Source: Pomacea canaliculata
Lineage: Eukaryota; Mollusca; Gastropoda; Architaenioglossa; Ampullariidae
DNA length: 64,000 nt
NCBI RefSeq assembly: GCF_003073045.1
Contig: NC_037591.1
Span: 20,206,819 to 20,270,818 of the forward strand
Direction of reading: 5' to 3'
A program made the translations under genes and the position numbers. Below the pieces are notes generated by a model. That model was not told the DNA's origin. It saw only the letters and a list, made by a program, of their open reading frames with translations, and searched no databases. Of the stretch, positions 35,539-48,800 are shown one piece after another; the stretch's first letter is position 1, and every line of letters starts with the position of its first letter.

Positions 35539-37252
35539 TCAAAATTCAGGGGAAGCAACCTTTGCAGTCAGCATCTGGTCCCGTTCTAATTCTTTTTCCA
35601 GTTGATGTGCTCTTTGTAGTTCTTCCTTTTGCTTTTGCTGCTGGAGTTTCAGTGCTCGTCTCTGAAATGAAAGGGATAAGATAATGCTAAATGATAGATT
35701 TTCTTTTCTGAAGTTCTAAAGATGTTGAAATAATAATAAAATGCATAGAATATTTTTATCCTTAACTTTATTTAAATAATAATAGTTGTAGCAGTACGTG
35801 AAATATATATACTCACCTTAAGCTTAATGGCTCTGTCATGCAGACTTGACATGTCCTTTTTAACGGTTACAAGTTTGTTGTAATAGTCTCTGGCTTTGAG
35901 CATCTAAAATATATGCAGAACATACAGAAAGGCACACACACACACACAGACAGAGTGTATAGAAAGAACAGCAAATGATTTTTGATATTCATGTCTATAC
36001 ATTTTACAGATTTACCATTTCAAAAGGGTGGAAAAAAAACCAAAACAAAAGGAGAGAATGTCATTTGGTAAAGAGATGAACTGCTTTCATAGTTCTCAAC
36101 ATGCCTTCTGTTATAATTATGTAAGTTCTAATTCAAAAGAGTATTTCTAAGCATGACATACATGCCAAAAAAGAATAAAGCAGATGAACATGCATTTACC
36201 GTAATAGTGAGTTCATTGAAAGCAGTGCACTCCTTGAATTTGCTGTTTTCTTGCTCTAAGGTATCAATTATTACTTGCTGATTAGACCTAATGGAAAAAG
36301 GAGGAAAATCAAACTCAACAGAAATTTAGCAACATAGCATTGCAATTTCACCCCAAATTCTCTTTAATGTTTTAGCTTTGAGAGAATATTCTTTACAAAT
36401 AGATATCAAAAACTAATAAAACATAAGGTTTTTTTTTTACTCTAGTCATGTATGATTACTATTCCAAATGTTCCTTTTAACAACTTCAAAATGTGCAGAT
36501 GCAGAATTTGAATGTTTGCAAATGTAAGTGATCTTACAAACCATCATGTGAAATCAACCAGGAATTAATGTGAAAGTATTTCACACAAATTAACATCTTC
36601 TGTGCTAAATTTAGTAATGATTTAAATCTTTTTACACAATCTCACTGATGGAAGACTTTGCCTTTTCCAGGCTTGGAAGAACCTGTGAAGCAAAAGCACT
36701 GCTTAAGCTGTGAATGACAGCTGGGTCTACTGAGACTTCAACACCTAAAACATCACAGAAAGTGAGGAAATGACAAAAATATAGTCTCTGTCAGCTTTCT
36801 CTTATTCATTTTCTGCTGATTTTAATTATTTCAATTATTTTCTAGCTGACCACGTACAGTATTAGCAATGTCCAATTAAAATTGTCTTGCATCTGTACAT
36901 GCTCATAAATGCCTGTGTGTATTAAACTTTATTAATGTGTTAGTGCATTAATCATAGGTTAATTAATACTAAAGGATAAAATTCAACAGTTTTTAGGATC
37001 GTTAAGATGTGAAGTAAACACAATGTTGAGTCCTTAGGAAAGATTTCTCACCCATTCGAAAAGCGCAGTTTTCATCTGCTGGCTCAAGTTCATATAAACT
37101 ATCTCCATGTGTTGTGGTATGGCTTTTTACATCATTACCCTCTTCAGTTATCATTCCTGCTGTTTCATTTGAGCCAGAAACTTCTTCTTCGTTTGATCCT
37201 TTGATTATTTCTCCATCTGTGGCACCTGATAAACAAACTTCTGCTTCATCTG
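35539..37252 (-). CDS. BLOC1S6: BLOC-1 complex subunit 6, pallidin
   Basis: A coiled-coil subunit of BLOC-1, which acts in cargo sorting from endosomes to lysosome-related organelles. Exons on the minus strand: 37052-37252 (or 37249), 36636-36744, 36200-36287, 35817-35903, 35539-35661. Splice phases agree. The protein reads SAFASQVLPSLEKAKSSI, then IIDTLEQENSKFKECTAFNE, KARDYYNKLVTVKKDM, KLKRRALKLQQQKQKEELQR and a short Lys-free tail ending ASPEF. Human pallidin has LLDTLEQEISKFKEC and KLKKRALKLQQKRQKEEL at the same spacing. The conserved heptad core is complete. The N-terminus is acidic and low complexity (EEEVSGSNE), as in relatives, and its start codon is not settled: no upstream exon with the right phase was found. 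An AATAAA on the minus strand at 35520-35525 lies 14 bp past the stop. Confidence 0.9.
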
Positions 37253-37256
37253 CTAC

Positions 37257-37821
37257 AAAGAAAACGGTCAACAATGAGCTAAAACACTGAATAAAAAGTT
37301 GAAAAAAAAATTTCTCAACCAAGAAATTTTACGTTTTTGTCAATGAAACTGAAATTATAATAAAATCATTAAGCGAAAAGTATGACCTAACCATTATCTA
37401 TCTTTAACTGGAAGTCCTATATGTAACATTAATAGTTTTGACATATTATCTAGAAATAAACTCTTGTAATTTGACAGATTGTTGTTATATGTCAAGCAAG
37501 CATGAATGGAAAGAAAATATAAATCTATGATAAGTAATAAATTTAATTAATCAAAGTTCAACCCCTACCCATTTAGTTTTGTCGTCTGCTTTGGTGGGCA
37601 GATGCACATCAAAAACAAGAACACCGGACACTTCCTTTAGAGTGCGTTCCCTTATTTAATGTTACATTTCTATCCTAGACATTTAAAAAAATTTCGTACA
37701 AGCAAACAAATAATAAAATATACGACTATATGTGCGCCGTATTCAGACTGTAGTATCCAATAAAATACGAAAATATTGATTACAAGAGAAAGCTTGTGAG
37801 TAGCTTCCCTTTAGTGATAAC
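37257..37821. promoter_or_regulatory. Shared 5' region between BLOC1S6 and PSMB4
   Basis: The two genes point away from each other and the conserved exons are only about 570 bp apart. No TATA box is obvious on either side. A divergent housekeeping promoter is the simple reading. A minus-strand donor-like AAATGG|GTAGGG near 37567 could end a BLOC1S6 leader exon, but its phase does not fit coding use. Confidence 0.4.
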
Positions 37822-40798
37822 ATGGCGTCGTCCAGCTTTGCTAAATCGTTCGGATCATTCGTTCCCAGCCCTTTGTGGGGAAATGGTCCAGGTCCAGGCC
37901 AGTTTTACAGTTTTCCAGGGAACAGTACCTTGAATCAAAATACTGGCAGCCAAAGGACCTTGTAAGATTAACGTTTAAACACTTTTTAAGTTTGACTTTC
38001 AATTCAGATAACGTGACTCCGCAGTTTTCAGTTTCATATTACTTCAGTATTATATACTCACTCGTTTTCGCCAGGTTGTTCTCGTCAGTCGCGTATATGT
38101 TTATACTTGCACATGCTCCTTAATTTCATAAAAAATTAGTGGAATAGGATAGGGTTATATTACCAGATCTGAGAATGTTTTGTATACCACCTGACAATCA
38201 CTTTGCACCACAATGACTATTACATTTTTTGTGTGAAAGGACATATTAACTTCGATATAATATTCATATATACATAAATTTAATAGGGTCTTTACTGACG
38301 TAAAAATTCCTTGAATAGGGCAGGATTATGCTAGTTGATCTGAGATTATATCCCCATCAATATTTGATAAGCATTTCCCAACAGCACTCTGTTAATTGTT
38401 AATAAGGGGTTATTTTATGTGTAAAATTATCTTCCCTAGTCCTCGCTATAGGCAGTGTGAATCAGAATGACATAGAGATAACCAAGATATAATATGACCA
38501 CATTGCAAAGACCAGTAATTGTGTCTTGTTCTGTTTTCTGTTCAACAGAGCTCCAGCAGTGACAACAACATCAGTCCTGGGCATCAAATTCAAAGATGGT
38601 GTTGTGCTGGCAGCTGATATGTTGGGCTCCTATGGGTCCCTTGCCAGATTTCGTAACTGCTCTCGTCTGCTGAATATTAATCAGCAGACAGTTCTTGGTT
38701 CTAGTGGGGACTTTGCAGATTTTCAGTTCTTGACCTCTATCGTTGAGCAGCGTGTGTAAGTGTATATGATTTTAAAATCTCCTAAAGAAAGTATTTTTAT
38801 TTTGTTTTCTAGTTTTCAGGAATTCAAATAAAATTTATCACTCAAATAGAAATAAAATTTACTATGAGTATTTTTTCCTCTATTTTAGAATTGAGGAGGA
38901 GTGCCTAGATGATGGCTTCAAGTATACTCCATCAGGCTTACACTCTTGGCTCACACGTGTCCTTTACAACAGACGAAGTCAGTTCAATCCTTTATGGAAC
39001 ACATATATTGTTGGAGGAATGGAAGCAGATAAACCGTGAGTCTTGATCTTTTTCTCTATGCTCATTTGTGCAAATGATTGTGTATGTACCTGCTCACGAG
39101 AAGAATGTTTCAAAGTGAGTACAGGCACCTAAACTTTTCCTCCTAGTATGTAATTGTTAAGAAACATTGCAGGATTCCTTACTACAGCTTATGAATAAAG
39201 AATAGGAGAGAGAGAAAAAAAGAGGCTTGCTGGAGTCAGTGATAAAGCGAATGTAAACATACTGCCTTTTGCATTTTTGGGCACTGAGAACTCATCTTTC
39301 CTTTTTGATATTTTTTCCCCAGATTTCTAGGCTATGTTAACATGATTGGAATTGCATATGAGGCAGACACAGTGGCTTCAGGATTTGGTTCATACCTTGC
39401 ATTGGTGAGAGATAACTTCATCTATCACTGGAAGAAATATAGTTTTCTGTTTTAGGAATATTTGAGCTATGCTATCTGTGCCAAATTTTTTTTCAACAGG
39501 GTAGGTGGCGTATGAGTTTTGTTTCTGCTAAATGGTGTGAAATTTTATTGCATTTTTGTATAAGGTCTCTATTACAAACTAAATTTATGGAATTTACCAT
39601 TTAGCCTATGCTTCGTGATGCACTGGAGAAGAACAAGAACCTAGACGAGAAGCAAGCTGTTGATGTAATACAGCGATGCATGAAGCTGTTGTTCTACAGG
39701 GATGCCAGGTCATTCGACAAGGTGAAGCTGTGTGTTACTATGTTGCTTGTGTATTTTGTATGAATTCCTTTGTATTATTTGTATGTCTTGTATTTGTTTC
39801 TATGCATTGTTTGTAGGAGCATTTAAGTTTCCAAAAATAGCATTGCAAATTGTGGCATCAGACTGTTGAAAAAAGTTTCAGGCGTGCATGAGGATATTTT
39901 CAGGTATTCTCAGTTTTATTGGCTTTATCATGGAGTGCTTATTAAATGATATTCTTTAGTTTTATCTAAAGCACATTGTAATGGCAGAATATGCCTGAGA
40001 GCTAGAATGTTGTTCTTGACCGTGCGATGGTTGTTGATTGTGTTCTTGGTAGTGTTAGATAAGTTTAGTTCCTGATGGTAAGCGGTTTGTATTTGGCAGT
40101 ATGAAATTGCGATTGTGACCAAAAAAGGAGCAGAGATTCAAGGACCCCTGACAGTTGAAGCAAATTGGGACATAGCACATGCTGTCTCGTAAGTATCAGC
40201 TATTTTATGGCAAGATGTATGAATACACATTTATCATGTTTTTTTGAAACACATTCTTGCTTTTCAATGTTATCTGATGAGTAAAATTCATATTTGCAAG
40301 TCAAATCTAGTACATCATTTCGTGAGTCTTTTCTACAATCCAGATTGTGTGTTTTAAATTACCAGCTTACTCAGCTATAGCTGACAGACATAAATATCAG
40401 TGTATGTAATCATAATTTTGCTTTTTTTCTCACTCTCACTGACACCCAACACAGACAATTTAATTTATTTATTTTTAAATGGTATCTGGACTGAATAAAA
40501 TTGCTTGAGGTGTTTCTGTGTGAGAATGTGTAGGTACATGTGTGTTTTAAATGTATGCATGAGTATGTATGCCTGCCAGTCATATTATATGTGTTTGTGA
40601 GGAAAAGAAAAATTTCTGTCTTGGGTTTCCTCGACAGACAATAAAGTTTGATTTGATTTGATTTCTTTAAATGCTACTTAAATATACTAAAAATGCTTAC
40701 ATTCTGTGCAGTATCCCTGTTTTAACTTATGATTGGTTGTACTTTAATATTATATAAATGTTTTGGGGTTGTTTTTTTTTTGCAGAGGATATGAGTGA
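37822..40798 (+). CDS. PSMB4: Proteasome subunit beta type-4 (20S beta7)
   Basis: A structural beta subunit of the 20S proteasome core. Exons: 37822-37961, 38549-38755, 38889-39035, 39323-39404, 39605-39721, 40100-40188, 40786-40798. They join in phase to give 264 aa, the same length as human PSMB4. The propeptide contains [17 protein letters not shown], matching the GQFY motif of relatives. The mature part starts near [20 protein letters not shown] and continues with [92 protein letters not shown] and a final SGYE split over the last intron. Beta7 has no peptidase activity of its own in known proteasomes. The last coding exon is only 13 nt. Confidence 0.97.
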
Positions 40799-43700
40799 AA
40801 CTTCACACTGAAGTTATTTTAGCAACTTTAAGACATTTATTTGTATTGACCATCAGCTGTATGTTAATACCTTGTGTCATGCTTCCTGTGAACAGTGAAC
40901 TGGCAAGTTTCCTTTACTCACTAGGATTATTCCTTTCTTCCTCTCTGGGCTGTCTCACGGAACCATAAAATGTGGTACCATATGTAAAAATGTCATGTTA
41001 TACCTACAATCAACAAGAACATAGCATCACTGAAAATATATAGTTTTGAGTAAATGCTGCTTGCATTTTTTTTTTTTTTTTAGTTATGCAGTTAAGCTTT
41101 GTCGAGGGCACCATTCATTTATCCCAGACAATGAGGGTACCATTTTGGGTAATCACAGAGTATTTTGCAGGGAATCTGTTTTTTAACTGGGGAGGAAGGT
41201 ATTTTAAAATATTGATTTATATTTATATTGTGAGAATTTCAGTTATATTAAAAAATTTAAAGTTGAACACAACAGTTTGGAAAGTCTGATCATCTTTAAT
41301 AAACCATATGATAAAACTGAAATGGTTTTGGTTGTGTGCGTGCAAGCCTTCATGCTGCCATGTGTGTACAAGTAATCCCAAGTCTGCATATTGCTGTATG
41401 TGCAAGTAATCCCAATCATGCATACTGCCGTGTATGAACAAGCAATCCCAGAGGATAAAGATGTTACTTAAAGAAACTATGGGCTAGGGGTGAGTAGAGA
41501 AGCTGCCTTCAAATTCAAAATTAGTCAGTGTTGAAAATGAAAAAGAAATTTTTAGAGGGTGGAGCTATTTCTGATAAAGTTCATTCCTTGCCTTTTGCCT
41601 TTCAGTGTTATCAATCTTTCCCCCACCCACCACACACACAATTGCCACTTATAGAACAACTTTTTCATAGTTTAATGGGAATATGTCATAACTCAGCATC
41701 TGACAGCATGCTGCTCATGTATAAAAATGGTGCAACATTATACAGTGTACACAGTGTCAATAAAATTTCAAATATACACACACATGCACACATTCACACA
41801 CAGCGGATGTCTACAGGTCTACTGTTACTGCCAAGGGCAAGAAAGTGTAGCAGGGAGATGGAGAATACAGGACTAGGCTGGCATAACCAGCCAAAGAAGT
41901 AAATATGGACTCTAACCCTTGGTGCCTTCAAGTGTAAATTAGCCTAACATCTGGAATAATTTGTAAAAAACACTTCTGAAGCCAAGTATGCTGACCAGGT
42001 TCCTTGAACTGTAAAGAGTTGTGCAACAACTACCTGTCGTAGGCAATCGAGGTTTTCATAATTAATACTGACACCTATGCTTGGCCACTGTGTTTTTCAT
42101 AGTAAACACAGGCAATAAGAGAACAGACTGGATGGCAAATCCTACATTCTTTTATCATCATATTTGCATGGACAGATTTATGATAAATAGTCAACATTTA
42201 TTTCAAAGTTGAGCTACACATCTGAAATTCTGCTAATAGGTTAGCTATCTGTCTCTCACCTGCTACTCTTTTGAATCACAAAATGCCATTAGGAAGGAAG
42301 AAGAATAAAATGAGGATGGGCTGATGCTAAGAAGTTTACATAGTGAACCATTTCATTTGAAATGTATTGAGGGGTGAGGTTAGAAACCACACTCTTCTCT
42401 GGGCCAGGGTTCTTTATAAGGGTGCTGCTTTTCTTTCCCTGCCCTGCATTCTGTTTAGTCATGTACCCATTCCTGACAGCTGGATAAACTGGGGACAGAT
42501 TGCTGCACCACAATATCAAATTGTGTATCTTGCAGTTTAGATGACACAGTGTTTTAACCATTCACATGTTTCTATTACCCTAATGAATGAATGACCTTGC
42601 ATATGTATATATTTCCACCAGATTATAATTTCAAAAAAATTTCCTTTCTTTGTAGTTTGTCTGCCTGCCTCTTCTGGATTACCTTTATGATACAAACTGA
42701 GTACAACATTATTTTCAATGTTCAGTTCTTCACAGAACACTTAATACTCAAATCTTAGCACATACAGGAGCTACAAGTCTGAACAATACAGTTCTCATCT
42801 ACATCAATGAGGTCATGACATCGAAAAAGTATGTGTATACATGTTATTCTCAGCATGTATGTAAAGATTTTCCCTTGGCTGCACCCTTCAACAATATCAG
42901 ATTTTGAATTTAGGTCAGTTCAAGTGCTTTCCTTCAAAATAAAAACTGACACAAGCTAATGACATTATGTGTTATTAACCTGATAGCCACTGGGCTTGAT
43001 GTGATATCTGACTGAAGTTAGTCTTTAAGGGATAAGTAGACATGTAAGGTCAAGAACAAACAGATGGAAAGTTTAAGAAATCAGAGCAAATTATGTGTTT
43101 TATACTTTTGCAGGAAGCAGTAAAAAAAAAAGTATTCAAGAAAGGCAATGAACTACATTTTGTCTTTGGAAAAAAAACTAGCACAGCATTGATGGCCATA
43201 CAGTGGTACCTTTCCTCTTGCACAGGGATGTTAAGCTGAATACAATTTTAGAGGTCATCACCATAAGCTTGGAATGAGTCAAACATAAGGCAGCAATAGC
43301 CATCTTGTGTTATGCCTACTCTCTGAGGCAAGATACTGCTCATAAGGGCAGGGCATGAGGTCAGCAGCAGGAAAGGGAAGACAAACTAACAGCAGCTGAA
43401 GACAACTATCTTTGGGCTGTGGAGTGTAATCTGTATTCCTTTCACGAAAGAGTTTGTTTCAGAATGAGCAGTTAGAATGAGTTTACAAAATAACCTGTCC
43501 CAAAACAGCTAGTATATAATTAAGATAATGGGATCCGAGATGAGGAGATTAAGGGTGATGGATTGTGGGTAAATGGATGATGATAACAGAAATAAAGAAC
43601 TTGATGCTAACAATTGCAATGATAAGCTTTACTAAGAAAGCTTGAAAACTTTTCCATGACTGGAGTGACCAAAGAAAGCAATAACAAACTTAATGAATTA

Positions 43701-45663
43701 TATGCAGATTTATCTGGTTTTATGTGAGCTGCTTGGAGGAATAGTAAAACCAAATAATCTCTGAGATTCAGTTTCATAGAATTTGTATGTAATGATTGAA
43801 CAACTGTAACAAAAATGCTGGTGAAGGACACAACACTCATAAAACAATATCACAGTAACTGTATGTGAAGTGCTACATGCTAAGTTAACTAGCATTGAAC
43901 AGTTTTTAAAAGGATCCTTTATCACTAAAACAGAGGTTTTATGTTGTAAATCAAATAAATATATATGCTCAAACAATAAAATATTCTGATAACAAAGTCA
44001 AGGCAGGGAAAAAAAATATAATATCAATTCTAATGCTTTTAGATTACATATCCAATAAAACAAACAGATTGGTTCTGTATTTGAATGTGTCTGTAACAGC
44101 AGTCAAAATGAAAAGACACAATATGTTAATGCCAAGAATAGGATGGATCTGCTGATATAATTGTTTAATGGTCAACAAGTGTGCACATTTTTATGGGTGG
44201 GCTAAGCTTAGTGTGTGACATCTATATCCAAAATCTGAAAGTAAAGTTGCTGTTCCTGGAATACATCCTTAAAAACATTACTATGCATAAAACGAGTCAA
44301 AACTGTCAATGGAAAGCAAAGAGCGTGTTAACAGGCATGTGCTTGTACTGGTCATAAGATGTTCACACTACTGAGTACAAAAAACATGCAGAAAAAGGTT
44401 CAAATGTTTTTGTTTGCAAAACTTAATCATCCATATCAAGGATTGTGGTTTTGGTTTGGTTAGTGTTTAGGTGAGTTTGGATTATCTGACTTCTGTTTAA
44501 TGATGAAATATTATTTCAAGAACATGCTGATAGACGCTCTTTTCCCATTCTTTGTTTCACTAAACAAAACTTGGTAAATAGAAACTTAATAAACTTGAGT
44601 GGTTGTTGAGATATTCTATGAAATTCAAATTTTCAAATTCTATGAAAAAAGTAAAAGAAAATATGCTGCTTATTTGCTGATGAAGCTGTATAGTGATGCT
44701 ACATGAGAGTGTATATCTGAATGTGCTAGTGATCATCCTTCTTTGATAATGTCACCATCTATATGAGGCTATGGACACTAATACATGTCATAAAAAAATC
44801 AGGTGAGGACAAATTTTAATATACTACTAGAGGTACTATTTATGGAAACATTTACCCGTTACACAAAATGCAGAGATATCCAACATGCTATATAGTTACA
44901 AATGGCACAAAAGTCAGCTAGATGTCACCATGAAAAAATCGTATGCATACAATCACCTGACAAAACCATACATGTCAGTCAAAAGATGCCAGGAACAAAG
45001 AACTTTCTCACTTTGCAATACTGGTTGCCAGAATCTCATGATCATAAAACAAATATAATGTCTAGCGAAAGTCATGTACCCTGCTTGAACTGTATAGTTA
45101 ATTGGTAAAGAATCATTTAGTTATTTTTAATTGCATAATTAGCAAAACAAAACAAAAGGGATGGACACACACTCTCTCTCTCAGTGTGTCTCAGAGCAGT
45201 TCAAAAGACAAGGTTTGGAAAGGACAAGCAAAAACAAAGGCAAAGTAATAAAATAGGATATCACAATTTCTATAAAACACATTGAAGTTCAATTACTGTG
45301 CTATTTGTTTACTTATGCTAACGACAAACATTTAACAAATCATTTAAAATAGCTGTTGCGTTTTGCTTACACCATGCATTTATTCCCACGACAGTGGTTT
45401 ATCTTTCCATGATACTTGGTAATGTTCTGTAAACATTCAAAATCGTATATTTACATGGTCATAACCTGCTTTACCTGTGGATGACTTATACTAATGATTA
45501 GTGCTTGACAGACATTCCAATTCCAAATGTGTTAGAACAACTCATTCATACCATTTATTCTGAAACATTTTACACATGCTTTTTGCTTCAGCCCAATATT
45601 TCAAAAACTTAAGATGAACACATCAGCATAAATATTAAGAGATGTGAAAAATTCTCTTTTGCT
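40799..45663. other. Gene-poor stretch between PSMB4 and the ARM-TIR-SAM gene
   Basis: About 4.9 kb with only short frames. AATAAA at 41298-41303 may serve PSMB4, about 500 bp after its stop. A CA microsatellite lies near 41775. No protein domain, RNA gene or clear mobile element was recognised on either strand. Confidence 0.55.
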
Positions 45664-45669
45664 TTTATT
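45664..45669 (-). terminator. Candidate polyadenylation signal of the ARM-TIR-SAM gene
   Basis: AATAAA on the minus strand about 200 bp past the stop codon at 45871. It is the first such motif after the stop in a reasonable position. Confidence 0.4.
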
Positions 45670-45870
45670 ATGCATTCATATTATGCATAGATGCTATCCA
45701 CAAAATCTTAATTGTAAAACCCATATATACTTAGCATGTTCCCTTTCCTTGTGAAAATATCAGGTACACCTGGGATTTGGAGTCCTAAAAAGTGGGCTTT
45801 GCATTATGAAATGGTGTGAACTGTTTCAAACAGCGGTGAATTATGTTTCTCACAATTTCAATGGCTTCAA

Positions 45871-48800
45871 TCAGTGTAGCTCATCAATGGCTGCTGTAAA
45901 TCTCAAAATGTCCACAAATGATAATTTTAATTTGGTGTCAAGCAGGTGAAAGAAGAACTGAGGAGCCTGTGAAAAAAAAAAAGAAGATAAATTAATTTAT
46001 GACTGAGAAGATTATGACATTAGGCTTTGCACAACATTAAATCTATGATTACAGAGTCATGCAATCAGCAATCATTCTTTTTAATTTCCACTAATGGCCA
46101 TGAAATTCAAGAGACAGAGTGAACTTCTTTTGCCAGATTACGTCCTAAATTTTGTTCTAGCCAGAACTAATTATAAATGAAATCCACATAAATTAGAGAG
46201 AAAGCAAAAAAGTCACTGCAGCATTTAATTCTTCAAATCTGGCCATAATGCAATCAGACATTCTCATGAGGTATTCATTTATACTTACTTCATCCTTCAT
46301 TAATTTGAGTTGCCATAGTAATTTACCATCCAACTGAGCCATGTGTGGAACACAACTGTATATGAACAAGTCAATTTTCTTATTAATGACATTATTATTG
46401 TTATTATTAATCACAAAATGCTAATGAGGTTGATCTATGTTCATTATCTTTCAAGGAGAAAAGCTACCCTTAAGAAACAAAGCTACAATAAAATAATAAT
46501 AAAAAAAAGAGAAATAAAAGAAATGGGGGGTGGGGGGAGGGAAAATTATATTACGATGTTCATATCAATAAGTATCTGTTTATATCTGCCTATCTCTCTA
46601 TCTCTGACCAGACAGTGAAATTAAAGTTTTTTTGTGATACTCACATATCGAGATGCCGATTAAGCAGCCACTGAGTAACATCATCCCGCGACATACTCAG
46701 CGCCATGTGTGCTGCAACAGTTGTCTTGTGAGGGTTTCCTTCAATAAGCATGTGATTTTCTGCTGCAATTAATCCATCTACTTCATCTGAAATAAAAGGA
46801 CAACCACTTTTAAAAAATTAAATCCCCTTTATTGCTTTGAAAATTTCAGCACTTTTTAAATCCTTTTGGAGAGATCAAATTGTGACAGTTGATCATAATA
46901 ATCCTTTTCTTTACAAACACACGTACATTTCTCTACCCCCTCCCATAATAAGACAGGAGATACTTTTATCCTAGACAAATCAACCCAATAAACAAATAGA
47001 TAAAACATTGATAAAAAAATAGAGATGTAAATATTTCCTCTTTACACAGATAGTGTTCATTATTTCCAACTTCTTAAAATACTGCTGCTTTCAGATGAAG
47101 ATATTCACTGACATGTATAATGACTATATAATAGCATATAGAATTAAGTTAGATGTTTTCCCCTGTTTCAATGCAGATCGATATAACATTTTGGTATTCT
47201 TTTATTTCAATTATCATCATATTATCTTTCCTTGTTTTCTCACCCCTCCTGAATATTACTTGCACATACCTGTAGAATCGGTCATGTGGGACAGCTGTCC
47301 TCGACCCCTGAGCTCCTTCAACAGTCCCTGCATGCTCTTTTCAAAAGGATACTTGCCACTGAAATCGAAGAAAAGTTTGGCTCCAAGAATAGCACCAAGC
47401 CAACCATCTGGTCTGTACTTCTTTTGCATCATCAGTGGAATGTACTCTTTACGCTGCTGGAATGTGTATTCTGCCTCTGAGAACAAAATTATTTTCCATC
47501 ATCAGGGTAATGTGCTCTTTGCACTGCTGAAATAATTCTGCATCTGGTACAAAATTATTTAGGAAATGGCAAACAAAAAATAAGACAGATTATAATGGTA
47601 TACATGAGTCATTGGGAGCTTTCTTCCTATAAGATGTGAAAAATGCATATCAAAACAAGAAACAAAATACTCCTAAACACACACACACACGCACACGCAC
47701 ATGCAAATGCATGTGCATATGCACATACAGGCACAGTGCTACCTGTTCTGCAGTTTGGACTCTGTTTATATTTCTCAGACATGCACAAAAGAACAACAGC
47801 AGCATTCTCCACTGCTTCTGCCATTGCTTGTAGTGTTGATCCTCCCATCTGCTCATAATCAATCCATACTTTGTAGTTTTCAGCCTGCACGAAACATCAG
47901 TTTAGTTTAAAAAAGAAATAACACTAACTATATATATATTATTTGTTTTTACAGGAAATATACATAGACTCAGAAGGTTTCATTATTAAGCCATTACAAC
48001 TATATTTCACGAAATAGCTTTCAGACAAGTTGTTTAATGCTATGAAGTAAGATAATATGACAGTAAAGGCACAGGTAAAGAAATGTGATGGGTAGATATG
48101 GGGCTTAATTGTCTTTGATGAAGTCATAACAGCGCTAATATTGCAGGGCTGTTTATCTGGTGATAATTTTAAGAACATTATCTAGACTCAAAAGTAATAA
48201 AGTGTGATCAAAACTATATAGTTATTGTCATCTAAAAATAACTGACCAGACTGTCATTTTCAGACCTAAAGATAGACATTATACAATAAGTACTAATATG
48301 TAGATAAAATTAAAGATTAACAGACAGATACTACCTACTAACGAATTATGAGCATCACATGTTTATGTATGCTTCAACCATATGTTTGTGGAACAGCAAG
48401 CCCTCTTGGAGTAGTTACAGTGGGACTGTTTGAATTTGGCATGATATATAACATACAAAGTAAAAAGTAAAAAGTCTTCAGTAGTTGATGTTTCTCAAGA
48501 TCTCACATCTGTGTTTTGATTGAAATTGATCGAATATGTCCATCATCGGTGCCAGTTTTTAGATTCACTTGCTCATTATGCAGTTTATATGCTCATGTTT
48601 AAAGCACAATTGCAAATGGCGCTGCTCCAGTCATCCTCTGTTGAGCAAGTTGACTGTGTTTTGCGTAGAGTTGTTGATGACCATTCCCCAGTGTCGCGAA
48701 GTCTGATGCGCCACTCCAAATGTGCACCTTGGTCCATGTTGAGCTCTGTGATCCGAAGTGTACTTGCCGGCAAGCTGGACATGTTTGGTGGAAGAGTGGA

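Noticed and set aside
37560-37620. Minus-strand ATG followed by 13 codons and a donor, as BLOC1S6 exon 1
   Set aside because: The donor leaves two bases over, while the next exon needs one; joining would create a stop.
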